This document shows, one piece after another, positions 8,185-15,349 of a DNA stretch of 18,416 bases; positions within the stretch are counted from its first letter, which is position 1; each line of letters opens with the position of its first letter. Location: the NCBI GenBank assembly GCA_900766785.1, contig CAAFWT010000172.1, forward strand, positions 1 to 18,416, given 5' to 3'. Under the pieces are notes generated by a model. That model was given only the letters and a program-made list of their open reading frames with translations. It made no database searches and had not been told where the DNA came from. Source of the stretch: an uncultured Paraprevotella sp. (GTDB lineage: Bacteria; Bacteroidota; Bacteroidia; Bacteroidales; Bacteroidaceae). Both the position numbers and the translations under genes were made by a program.

Positions 8185-9090
8185 ATGGAACAACCCAAGC
8201 AGGACAGAGCCTTAAGAATGCTGGCAATGATGCTTCAGCATACCCGACGCTACTCAGCAAGCCAGATGGCAGAACAACTGGGAGTGGACCGCAGAACCAT
8301 CTACCGATATATCAACACCTTCAATGAGGCTGGCTATGTGGTACTCACCGACCATCATCATATCCGACTGGCCACGGGGACTGCCATTCACAAGCAGCTC
8401 TCTGACCTCCTCTTCTTCAACCAGGAAGAGGCCATGACACTCTACAATGCAATAGAAAGCATAGAGACAGACACACGGCTCAAGGAAGAACTCAAGTCCA
8501 AGCTGGCCACCATATACGGCACATCGCTGGTAACAGAGAAACTGATGCGCATGGAGAAGAACCACAACACCAAACATCTGATGGAGGCCATCGAGAAGCG
8601 CAGAAGAGCCATACTGAAGGGATACTCATCGCCAAGCAGCAACACACAAAGGGACCGACTGGTGGAACCCTTTGCCCTAAGTGAAGATAAAAAGTATGTG
8701 TGGGCCTTCGAACTGGAAAGTGCCAAGAACAAAGTGTTTCGCATCAGCCGAATACAAAGTGTGGAGATGCAGGAGCAAGTGTGCCTGTGCAGCCGGTTGC
8801 ACAAGAAAGGCTATATGGATGCCTTCCGAAATATCAGCAACGATGGAAGCACCCTGCCCGCACGCATAAGGATGAAGAGGAGAGCTTACAACCTGCTCAT
8901 GGAGGAGTACCCTCTGTGCGAGCAGGATATCATACCCACCGACAGCCATGAGGAATGGATTCTGGATACTCAAGTGAGTAGCTATAAGGGTATCACACGT
9001 TTCATCATGGGACTGGCTGACCAAATTACCATCGAAACACCCGAACTGAAACAGTATGTAACGGATTATGCTCACCGATACTTCCCCTGA
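8185..9090 (+). CDS. WYL-domain transcriptional regulator
   Basis: This is a 301-residue cytoplasmic DNA-binding regulator. An N-terminal helix-turn-helix (about residues 8-60, with SASQMAEQLGVDRRTIYRYI) is followed by a WYL domain (about 125-200) and a C-terminal WCX-like region. The WYL-domain core reads KYVWAFELE, and the ligand-binding basic patch is seen in VFRISRI (Arg 186, Arg 189). The VWAFE form departs from the textbook W-Y-L triplet; I believe this is the common variant in Bacteroidetes, but that was not checked. WYL proteins often sense nucleic acids or nucleotides and control stress, phage-defence or repair genes. Here no defence gene is adjacent. The obvious target candidates are its own gene and the divergent flippase. 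It has its own promoter at 8120-8150 and ends just before an A/T inverted repeat. Confidence 0.9.
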   Translation: MEQPKQDRALRMLAMMLQHTRRYSASQMAEQLGVDRRTIYRYINTFNEAGYVVLTDHHHIRLATGTAIHKQLSDLLFFNQEEAMTLYNAIESIETDTRLKEELKSKLATIYGTSLVTEKLMRMEKNHNTKHLMEAIEKRRRAILKGYSSPSSNTQRDRLVEPFALSEDKKYVWAFELESAKNKVFRISRIQSVEMQEQVCLCSRLHKKGYMDAFRNISNDGSTLPARIRMKRRAYNLLMEEYPLCEQDIIPTDSHEEWILDTQVSSYKGITRFIMGLADQITIETPELKQYVTDYAHRYFP

Positions 9091-9128
9091 TTCTTTTTTT
9101 TGCTGAATACTTCACACAAAAAAAAGAA
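9091..9128. terminator. A8/T8 inverted repeat between convergent genes
   Basis: TTCTTTTTTTT (9091-9101) and AAAAAAAAGAA (9118-9128) are perfect 11-bp inverted arms beginning directly after the stop codon of the WYL gene. The 16-base loop contains a small inner TGAA/TTCA pairing. The arms are almost pure A/T, so this lacks a GC-rich stem. It may act as a two-way transcription stop between convergent genes. Confidence 0.45.
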
Positions 9129-9173
9129 ACAGATAATATACTCCAAAGAGCATAAAACCTGCCTCTATGATAG

Positions 9174-9204
9174 AAAAAAGCCCTATCCTAATGAAAGGAA
9201 AGGG
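9174..9204 (-). terminator. Intrinsic terminator of the winged-helix gene
   Basis: In the minus-strand transcript, CCCTTTCCT (9204-9196) pairs with AGGATAGGG (9189-9181), a 9-bp stem with one T-T mismatch and a 6-base loop. A C and six T residues (9179-9174) follow. It lies 16 bp past the stop codon of the small winged-helix gene and has the standard stem-plus-T-run form. Confidence 0.75.
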
Positions 9205-9219
9205 TGCAATCGTTCGGTC

Positions 9220-9420
9220 TTACTTCAAGACAATAGTCAAAACCTTGTCTTCCTCAGTCACAACTACCTTGTCCTCGCGAAGCAACCAGCCCAGAGCCAG
9301 ATACAGATCCTTGTCTGTCTTAATCTTGGCGGCCTTCTTCAAGTCCTTGGAAGTCATTGAACCATTCTCATTCAAAGCAGCCCATACAGAGCCTGCTAAC
9401 AATCCTACATTTTCAGTCAT
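9220..9420 (-). CDS. Small winged helix-turn-helix protein (DUF2582-like)
   Basis: This is a 66-residue protein beginning MTENVGLLAGSVWAAL and continuing with a compact winged-helix fold: the segment SMTSKDLKKAAKI resembles the helix-turn-helix, LYLALGWLLRE the recognition-side helix, and KVVVTEEDKVLTIVL the wing strands. It resembles the DUF2582 winged-helix family common in Bacteroidetes, whose role is not established. Two earlier in-frame starts (TTG 9456, ATG 9453) would add 12 or 11 residues; the ATG at 9420 is preferred because the family normally begins a few residues before GLLAG or its equivalent. It is a single-gene unit with its own promoter (9467-9495) and terminator (9174-9204). 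A 15-bp near-palindrome over its -33 element hints at regulation, possibly by itself. Confidence 0.8.
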   Translation of the reverse strand: MTENVGLLAGSVWAALNENGSMTSKDLKKAAKIKTDKDLYLALGWLLREDKVVVTEEDKVLTIVLK

Positions 9421-9466
9421 CTTGATTCTCTCAAAGTTGATACTAACAAACATCAATTATCGGGTG

Positions 9467-9495
9467 CAAAGGTACGATAATTTTCTGATTTACAA
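9467..9495 (-). promoter_or_regulatory. Promoter of the winged-helix gene
   Basis: On the minus strand, TTG (9495-9493), an 18-bp spacer and TACCTTTG (9474-9467) match the Bacteroidetes promoter pattern. Transcription would start near 9460, about 40 bp before the preferred ATG at 9420. Confidence 0.7.
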
Positions 9496-9505
9496 AATAT
9501 TTGTA
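9491..9505. promoter_or_regulatory. Possible operator over the -33 element
   Basis: TACAAA-ATA-TTTGTA is a two-fold symmetric site with 6-bp arms. It overlaps the -33 TTG of the winged-helix promoter, a position where a bound dimer would block RNA polymerase. A/T-rich symmetry can arise by chance, so this is tentative. Confidence 0.35.
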
Positions 9506-9550
9506 GACATTTTTACAACTTGACAGGTGCAAATGACCAAAGTGGAGACA

Positions 9551-10750
9551 CTATTGGAAACGGGAAACGTAATACATCCAATAAGTATGGCTATAGGCCA
9601 ACAGGCTATCCAGAGCTTGCATATCACCCTGCTGAGCAGCCTGGTGGAGACGATCAAAACGCAGGAGAGATGCATGCATCTCGGCGTCCTCATAGGGAGA
9701 TGAAGACGAAGATGAGGGTGAGACTGTTGCGGGCTTGGTACTGGATAAAGCCAGATGAGACTGAAGGACCAATGCCTCACGATAATGCTTGGGAAGTGAT
9801 GAGGTGAGGGAATCGGTATGCTGCAAGAGAACCTCGGAGAAGGATTGCAACTCGCCACACAGCAAATAAGAGCAAAGCAAGTAATCGAGAACTAGAGGAC
9901 GGGGCACGGAATCCAGAGCCAAGGCGTTCTGAAGAAACTTACGTTCGCTGAATGATTCGGTGAACAGAGGCACAGAACGCATCTGTCTATACAGGATGGG
10001 CAAGGCACTATACACGAACTGAGAGTCGGACTGCTGAGGCAGGAGCGTTAGGGATGCTTCGGGAATCGGATACTCGAAGAAACGCTCACCCATCTGTCCA
10101 TCAAGAGCCAGCGCAGCAGTACGCAGGGCATAAAGCCTGTAACTGCCACCCTGATGGGGAGAAGAGAGTGTTACAGCCTCATCATAGGCACCCCTTTGCA
10201 AGAAGAGTCCTACACGCAGTTCGCGATGCCCAGGTCCTGAGTCATATCCCAAAGCACCCGTCATGAAGAACAGGATAATCAGGACAAGGAAATTGGAAGA
10301 CAAGTAAGAAGAGAACGTCGACCGTTCGCTAGTGGCATCGGGGTGCATGAGACACAGACATGCCACTATGATGAAGAGGACAAACAGGGAGACAAGACTC
10401 ACCCAGGGCGTTCCTGCAGAATAATCGGGCAACTCCGGAAAGCGAAGGCATGTGATAAACGTAAGCAGAAAGGCCGATGGGAACCAGGACAAGGCACAGA
10501 ACCTGAGTGGCCAGCGAAACATTCCGTGACAAAAGAGTCCCAGGACAAGTAATGGCAGGATGATGAGGACAGCCCCAACAAATGAGTTGTAAGAGGTCTC
10601 ACCATGAGAAAAATGATACTGAAACTGTGCCAGGTAATCGGCTTGGTAAAAATACAAATAGAAAAAGGCAAAACAAGCAAAGATGATGCCGCAAACGTAC
10701 GGCATCATCTTGGCTACTTGTCTTGTATGTGGACTATTGTATCTTACCAT
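9551..10750 (-). CDS. Membrane protein resembling DUF6057
   Basis: This is a 399-residue protein with about five N-terminal membrane helices (roughly residues 15-36, 56-77, 81-101, 115-135 and 150-168) and a soluble C-terminal half of about 230 residues. That half has alternating amphipathic helices, as in TPR-like folds, with segments such as LPKHYREALVLQSHLAL. A serine-rich linker (about 344-351) precedes the last helices. It resembles the uncharacterised DUF6057 family of Bacteroidetes, from memory of the LP-HY-EAL pattern; no function is known to me. It appears shorter than most members as I recall them. The ATG follows the glgB stop by 15 bp, so it is almost certainly the last gene of the glgB transcription unit. 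No strong terminator is seen before the next gene's promoter. Hypothetical status is the safe alternative. Confidence 0.8.
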   Translation of the reverse strand: MVRYNSPHTRQVAKMMPYVCGIIFACFAFFYLYFYQADYLAQFQYHFSHGETSYNSFVGAVLIILPLLVLGLFCHGMFRWPLRFCALSWFPSAFLLTFITCLRFPELPDYSAGTPWVSLVSLFVLFIIVACLCLMHPDATSERSTFSSYLSSNFLVLIILFFMTGALGYDSGPGHRELRVGLFLQRGAYDEAVTLSSPHQGGSYRLYALRTAALALDGQMGERFFEYPIPEASLTLLPQQSDSQFVYSALPILYRQMRSVPLFTESFSERKFLQNALALDSVPRPLVLDYLLCSYLLCGELQSFSEVLLQHTDSLTSSLPKHYREALVLQSHLALSSTKPATVSPSSSSSSPYEDAEMHASLLRFDRLHQAAQQGDMQALDSLLAYSHTYWMYYVSRFQ

Positions 10751-10765
10751 TCATCTCATCCACTA

Positions 10766-12862
10766 CTATTCTTTCCTCTTACGCAACACACAGGCTGTGC
10801 GGGCAGGCAGATACAGATTGAGCCAGCCCTTGTCATCAGGTGCATAGAGCGGATCGAAGTTGGTATAATGAAGGACAGTATCATCATTGAAACCATTTCC
10901 ACCAAACTCTATGGCATCCGAATTGAGGACGTATTCATAAGAACCCTGCTCCACCAGGAAGCCATAACCGGTGTAAGAACGCGTAGGACTGAAGTTGAAG
11001 AAGAAGAAGAGGTCATCGCGCTGGAATGCCAAAACCTGATCGGAATCATTGGCATTGATCTCCAGAACAGGCACTTTGGAAATGGACTTCAGTTTGCGAA
11101 GGAGATGTATCATGGCGGCATCGAAATCAGCCAGATAATGATAGCACAGCTCCTTATTGTCCACAAGGTTCCATTGACGGCGAGCATATTTGTGGCTCCA
11201 TCCGTTACCCTCACGGGGGAAGTCGATCCATTCGGGATGACCGAACTCATTTCCCATGAAGTTGAGATAGCCGCCATTGGCCGTACCGGCAGTAAGGAGT
11301 CTGATCATCTTATGCAGAGCAATACCTCTCTCTACCACATAGTTCTGGTCGCCCTTCTTGAAATGCCAATACATGTCGGCATCTACAAGACGGAAGATAA
11401 TGGTCTTGTCGCCCACGAGGGCCTGATCGTGACTCTCGGCATAGGAGATTGTCTTCTCATCCTTGCGGCGATTGGTAAGCTCCCACATCATGGACGTAGG
11501 TTTCCAGTCCTCATCTCTCTTCTCCTTGATGGTCTTAATCCAATAGTCGGGGATATTCATGGCCAATCGGTAATCGAAGCCATAGCCACCGTCGCGGATA
11601 GGAGCAGAGAGACCAGGCATGCCACTCACATCCTCGGCAATGGTGATGGCATTCTTGTTGACCTGATGAATCAAGTCGTTGGCAAGAGTAAGATAGACGA
11701 TAGCTCCATCATCCTCATGACCATTGTAATAATCGGCATAACTGGTGAAGTTCTCGCCCAATCCGTGACTGTAATACAGCATGGAAGTCACGCCATCAAA
11801 ACGGAAGCCATCGAAATGGAACTCCTCCATCCAATACTTGCAATTGGAAAGCAGGAAGTGAACCACCTCATCCTTACCATAATCAAAGCAGAGGCTGTCC
11901 CATGCCGGATGCTCACGGCGGTCACCTTGGCAGAAATACTGGCAAGGGTCACCAGCAAAGTTGCCCAATCCCTCATTTTCATTCTTCACGGCATGGCTGT
12001 GTACGATATCCATCACCACGGAGATTCCCATGGAGTGAGCCTTATCGATGAGAGACTTCAGCTCCTCGGGTGTGCCAAAACGACTGCTGGGAGCAAAGAA
12101 GTTGCTTACATGATAACCGAAACTGCCATAATAAGGGTGTTCCTGTACAGCCATTATCTGTATGCAGTTGTAACCCTGCTGAGCCACACGAGGCAGTATA
12201 TTGTCGCGGAATTCCACATAAGAGCCCACCTTCTCCTCATCCTGAGCCATACCGATATGGCATTCGTAGATGAGCAAGGGATCGGTATTGGGTTTGAACT
12301 TATTTGTTTGCCATACATAGGGCTGCTCGGGAGACCAAGCCTGAGCGCTGAATATCTTTGTCTCAGGATCCTGCACTACACGATTGATCCATGCAGGTAT
12401 GCGTTCTCCCTGTCCACCTTCCCAATGAACACTCAATTTGAAGAGCGTGCCATGCTTGAAGGCCTTGTCCTTAATCTTTATTTCCCAATTTCCCGTCTTC
12501 GCTATACGCTTCATGGAAAACTTGGAACTCTCCTTCCAACCATTGAAGTCACCTATGACGAAGATTTCTGTTGCATTGGGAGCCCATTCACGCAGTACCC
12601 ACCCATCCTCTTCACGGTGCAGGCCGAAATAGAGATAGCCATCGGCAAATTCTGTCAACTTACCTGAAGGACCGGCAAGCTTGAGTTTACGGGCAAGCAT
12701 ATTCTGATGTCTTCCATTGATGGCATCTGCATATACTGCCAGATAGGGATCGTTTCTGAGTATCTTCAGAACCGATGGTCTCTTAGTAGTCTTCTTATTC
12801 TCTACGACCTTCTTGGTGGCCGCGGTTTTCTTGGTTGCGGTAGTGGCCTTCTTGCTAGGCAT
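10766..12862 (-). CDS. glgB: 1,4-alpha-glucan (glycogen) branching enzyme
   Basis: This 698-residue cytoplasmic enzyme cuts alpha-1,4-glucan chains and reattaches them as alpha-1,6 branches during glycogen synthesis. A CBM48-type domain (about residues 70-175, with REWAPNATEIFVIGDFNGW) precedes the GH13 barrel. Catalytic motifs are DIVHSH (285-290), GFRFDG with nucleophile Asp 356, IAED with acid/base Glu 410, and ESHD with Asp 479. Overall it resembles the GH13_8 type of plants and animals, usual in Bacteroidetes, rather than the longer E. coli type. Residues 1-30 form a Lys/Thr/Ala-rich tail with KK pairs at 4-5, 11-12, 17-18 and 23-24, not expected for the enzyme core. The ATG lies inside the end of the yhcH gene (8-bp overlap), suggesting translational coupling. 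A phosphorylase gene at the window's right end completes a nearby glycogen set. Confidence 0.96.
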   Translation of the reverse strand: MPSKKATTATKKTAATKKVVENKKTTKRPSVLKILRNDPYLAVYADAINGRHQNMLARKLKLAGPSGKLTEFADGYLYFGLHREEDGWVLREWAPNATEIFVIGDFNGWKESSKFSMKRIAKTGNWEIKIKDKAFKHGTLFKLSVHWEGGQGERIPAWINRVVQDPETKIFSAQAWSPEQPYVWQTNKFKPNTDPLLIYECHIGMAQDEEKVGSYVEFRDNILPRVAQQGYNCIQIMAVQEHPYYGSFGYHVSNFFAPSSRFGTPEELKSLIDKAHSMGISVVMDIVHSHAVKNENEGLGNFAGDPCQYFCQGDRREHPAWDSLCFDYGKDEVVHFLLSNCKYWMEEFHFDGFRFDGVTSMLYYSHGLGENFTSYADYYNGHEDDGAIVYLTLANDLIHQVNKNAITIAEDVSGMPGLSAPIRDGGYGFDYRLAMNIPDYWIKTIKEKRDEDWKPTSMMWELTNRRKDEKTISYAESHDQALVGDKTIIFRLVDADMYWHFKKGDQNYVVERGIALHKMIRLLTAGTANGGYLNFMGNEFGHPEWIDFPREGNGWSHKYARRQWNLVDNKELCYHYLADFDAAMIHLLRKLKSISKVPVLEINANDSDQVLAFQRDDLFFFFNFSPTRSYTGYGFLVEQGSYEYVLNSDAIEFGGNGFNDDTVLHYTNFDPLYAPDDKGWLNLYLPARTACVLRKRKE

Positions 12863-13322
12863 GATTATACTGATTTAAATGTTTGACTTTGAATACGACC
12901 TTTCTGAGCGGCACATCGGTGATTGCCGGGGCATGACCTTCACCTGGCATATACAGAACGAACATACCTGGGGCTACGGTGAAATAACATATTGGAGAAA
13001 CTGGCAGAAAGGAGATGTCGGCCTGGGCATCATATGAGGCTGAGGATAGCTGGGTATCAGTAAGAGGAGCGTACCCATGCTGCTCAGGTCCATCCAGAGG
13101 AATCTGAACATCTATCATATCGCGATGCACCTCCAGGGGAGCATTCTCCCTGCTACGCGGTGTACATGTCTGTACATTAGCCCAAATGGTGTCATCAGAT
13201 ATGGCATGCCTTCCCTCTGACAAGGTCTCCAAGGAGTGAGAAGAGAGATAATCCGCCACCACATCGAGGCCTGGACACAGACCAAAATACTTGTGCAGAT
13301 TATCCAATGTATCTATTATCAT
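12855..13322 (-). CDS. YhcH/YjgK/YiaL family protein (DUF386)
   Basis: This 155-residue cupin-like cytoplasmic protein belongs to the YhcH/YjgK/YiaL family, linked in enterobacteria to sialic-acid and other sugar catabolism and related to the beta subunit of evolved beta-galactosidase. Family landmarks are EGRHAISDDTIWANVQ (37-51), LEVHRDMIDVQIPLDG (from 63) and MPGEGHAP (125-132). Glu 64, His 66, Asp 71 and His 130 are the expected metal ligands and are all present. It ends in an 8-bp overlap with glgB and starts 39 bp after the MORN gene. An exact substrate cannot be named. Tight coupling with glgB suggests a sugar-processing housekeeping role, but that is inference. Confidence 0.92.
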   Translation of the reverse strand: MIIDTLDNLHKYFGLCPGLDVVADYLSSHSLETLSEGRHAISDDTIWANVQTCTPRSRENAPLEVHRDMIDVQIPLDGPEQHGYAPLTDTQLSSASYDAQADISFLPVSPICYFTVAPGMFVLYMPGEGHAPAITDVPLRKVVFKVKHLNQYNHA

Positions 13323-13361
13323 GATGTATACAAACTATGTGCTGCTATACTGTTCTGTCCG

Positions 13362-14501
13362 TCATTGGGCGGAGGTCAATTCGGAAACCGACTCCACAAG
13401 TCCGTTCACATATTTTACCTTTCTGATGAGATTACCATTACGGTCTTTCTCCACGAATTCGCCATCCTTCTGACCTTCTCGGAAGGTACCTTCATATCGT
13501 ATCCCATCAGAATCCTCCAGGATGCCGTACCCCTCCTTCAGTCCTGCCTTGAAAGAACCCTTGAACTTGACGCCGTCGGCTTGTCGCATGATGCCGTCGC
13601 CATCCATCTTTCCGTCCTTCCATTCACCATCATATATGTCTCCGTTGGCCCAGGTGTACTTACCTTTTCCATTCTGCAGGTTATTCTTCCATGAGCCTTC
13701 GTAGACGGCACCACCTTTCCAGGTAAACGTCCCTGTACCATTTTGCTCTCCATCCAGGAATTCTCCTGTATATCTGTCTCCATTGACAAAGGTGAAGATA
13801 CCCTGGCCGGTACGTTTCCCATTCTGATATTGTCCATCATAACGGCTTCCGTCATGAAAGGTGTAGATACCATGTCCGTGCTGCTGGTCGGCCTTGAAGG
13901 TTCCCTTGTAAGTATCGCCGGATGCATATGTATAAGTACCCATCCCATCCATCATGTTGTCTTTCCACGAACCTTCATAACGATTGCCGTCATTCCAGTC
14001 AAAGACACCATAGCCGTTCTTCTTGTCATCCTTCCATTCACCTTTGTAGGAGGCACCGTTGGCATACGTATAGGAGCCTTCACCCGAACGCTTGTCTTGT
14101 TCCCACTCGCCCACGTATACATCGCCATTGAAATAGTACATCGTACCTTGGCCCTGCTGGTAATCGCGAAACCATAGGCCCACATACTTGTTGTTGTTGG
14201 CAAAATAGAAAGTTCCTAATCCATGCTGCTGGTTCTGAAACCATTCACCTTCATACTTCTCGCCATCGGAGAAGAGATAGGTACCCTGCCCCTGACGCTT
14301 ACCCTTGACATATTGGCCGGTATGCACATCCCCATTGGGGAAGGTGGTGGTACCCTGACCATAAGGCTTGCCTTTGAACAATTCACCCTGATATTCACCT
14401 CCATCAGGGAACGTATAATTCCCAATTTTAATTTGCTGGCCAGCAAGAGAAAGCGGGAAGCAAAGCAAAAGGATAAGGAAGATTTTACTATTGAATATCA
14501 T
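13362..14501 (-). CDS. Secreted MORN-repeat protein
   Basis: This is a 379-residue protein. A signal peptide is clear: Lys 6, hydrophobic core 7-19, probable cleavage in SLA-GQQ after residue 20. The rest is almost entirely MORN repeats: 14 consecutive units of exactly 23 residues (37-358), each near Y-x-G-x-W/F-x(6)-G-x-G with an N-G-x turn, then a 21-residue degenerate tail. There is no enzymatic domain, membrane anchor or lipobox. MORN repeats form elongated beta-hairpin stacks that bind lipids or proteins; a periplasmic or surface scaffold is plausible but unproven. An in-frame ATG at 14534 would add 11 residues, but it lies upstream of the predicted transcription start and would bury the signal peptide, so 14501 is chosen. 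The gene has its own strong promoter overlapping the end of kdsB and is followed 39 bp later by yhcH. Confidence 0.92.
   Translation of the reverse strand: MIFNSKIFLILLLCFPLSLAGQQIKIGNYTFPDGGEYQGELFKGKPYGQGTTTFPNGDVHTGQYVKGKRQGQGTYLFSDGEKYEGEWFQNQQHGLGTFYFANNNKYVGLWFRDYQQGQGTMYYFNGDVYVGEWEQDKRSGEGSYTYANGASYKGEWKDDKKNGYGVFDWNDGNRYEGSWKDNMMDGMGTYTYASGDTYKGTFKADQQHGHGIYTFHDGSRYDGQYQNGKRTGQGIFTFVNGDRYTGEFLDGEQNGTGTFTWKGGAVYEGSWKNNLQNGKGKYTWANGDIYDGEWKDGKMDGDGIMRQADGVKFKGSFKAGLKEGYGILEDSDGIRYEGTFREGQKDGEFVEKDRNGNLIRKVKYVNGLVESVSELTSAQ
13428..14393 (-). repeat. 14 tandem MORN repeats (69-bp coding units)
   Basis: Fourteen in-frame units of 23 codons cover this stretch without insertion or deletion. 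Conservation is at protein level (Tyr/Phe, Gly, Trp/Phe, Gly-x-Gly spacing); the DNA has diverged between units, so recent slippage is not evident. Confidence 0.9.
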
Positions 14502-14520
14502 GTAATTGTCTATTTCAATG

Positions 14521-14550
14521 CAAAAGTACGACAAAAGCGGAACGTGGCAA
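14521..14550 (-). promoter_or_regulatory. Promoter of the MORN-yhcH-glgB-DUF6057 unit
   Basis: On the minus strand, TTG (14550-14548), a 19-bp spacer and TACTTTTG (14528-14521) match the Bacteroidetes consensus. The -7 box is 20 bp before the MORN ATG at 14501, and the -33 element lies in the 26-60 bp region around the kdsB stop codon. It lets the four downstream genes be expressed independently of the PBP and kdsB. Confidence 0.75.
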
Positions 14551-14559
14551 AATTATATG

Positions 14560-15315
14560 TCAGTCTTTATTGTTTTTTAAATATAGCTCTGCCCTTTGCA
14601 GGTCTGCTGGAGTATCGATGCCAACGGTCTCCACATCGGTCAATGCCACCTGGATGGTGTATCCATTTTCGAGCCATCTCAACTGCTCCAGAGACTCTGC
14701 TTTTTCCAGGACACCCTGAGGCAAGCGAGAGATTTCGCCAAGCACTTCCCTGCGGTAAGCATATAGTCCGATATGCTTGTAGAAGGTGTGCAATCGGAGC
14801 CACTCTGCCTGCTCTACGCCTCGCAGGAAAGGAACAACACTGCGACTGAAATACAGAGCATGCATATCCTTACTGAGAACCACCTTGGGGGAATTGGGAT
14901 TGGCAAGAGTGTCGAATGAATCATCGGCAGAGAAGGGTTTCACCAAGGTGGCAATCTGAGTATCTGGAATAGAGAAGCATCCCTTGACAGCCTCGAGCTG
15001 AGCCTTCTGTACGAATGGTTCATCGCCCTGTATATTCACCACCACATCAGCATCTGTACCTAATCGTTCACAAGCCTGCCAGCAACGGTCGGTACCGCTC
15101 TTCAGAGTGCTGTCTGTCATTACAGCCTTGCCGCCAAAGGAAGTAACGGCATTGTATATACGTTCGTCATCAGTACAAACATAGACCTCATCAAAGGCCT
15201 GTGTAGCCTGTTCGTAGACACGCTGCACCACCAGTTTACCCCCAAGCATGGCGAGTGGCTTCCCGGGGAAGCGCGTACTGGCATAACGCGCAGGAATAAG
15301 TGCCAGAAATTTCAT
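14560..15315 (-). CDS. kdsB: 3-deoxy-manno-octulosonate cytidylyltransferase
   Basis: This 251-residue cytoplasmic enzyme activates Kdo with CTP to CMP-Kdo, the donor for the inner core of lipopolysaccharide. The length is normal for KdsB. Signature segments are present: IPARYASTRFPGKPL (7-21, nucleotide binding), NIQGDEPF (94-101, with Asp 98 for magnesium), KHIGLYAYR (180-188), AESLEQLRWLENG (206-218) and VGIDTPADL (231-239, with Asp 234). The ATG at 15315 begins directly with the conserved MKFLALIPAR. The gene follows the PBP stop after 34 bp with no promoter in the gap, so the two are likely co-transcribed. Both feed envelope synthesis. Confidence 0.97.
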   Translation of the reverse strand: MKFLALIPARYASTRFPGKPLAMLGGKLVVQRVYEQATQAFDEVYVCTDDERIYNAVTSFGGKAVMTDSTLKSGTDRCWQACERLGTDADVVVNIQGDEPFVQKAQLEAVKGCFSIPDTQIATLVKPFSADDSFDTLANPNSPKVVLSKDMHALYFSRSVVPFLRGVEQAEWLRLHTFYKHIGLYAYRREVLGEISRLPQGVLEKAESLEQLRWLENGYTIQVALTDVETVGIDTPADLQRAELYLKNNKD

Positions 15316-15349
15316 ATTCGAATGATTGATGAATACTGTTTGATGATTG

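Noticed and set aside
10604..12667. 687-codon open frame on the plus strand opposite glgB and DUF6057
   Set aside because: Its length is striking, but the product has no domain pattern and the opposite strand carries complete GH13 motifs. It is a mirror of codon usage; frame-specific conservation in relatives would be needed to revive it.
13323..13361. Separate promoter for yhcH (CATAGTTTG near its ATG)
   Set aside because: The box is one base short of TAnnTTTG and no -33 TTG fits; the 39-bp gap is consistent with an operon.
14534..14562. Start of the MORN gene at ATG 14534
   Set aside because: It lies upstream of the predicted transcription start and would put 11 residues before a good signal peptide.
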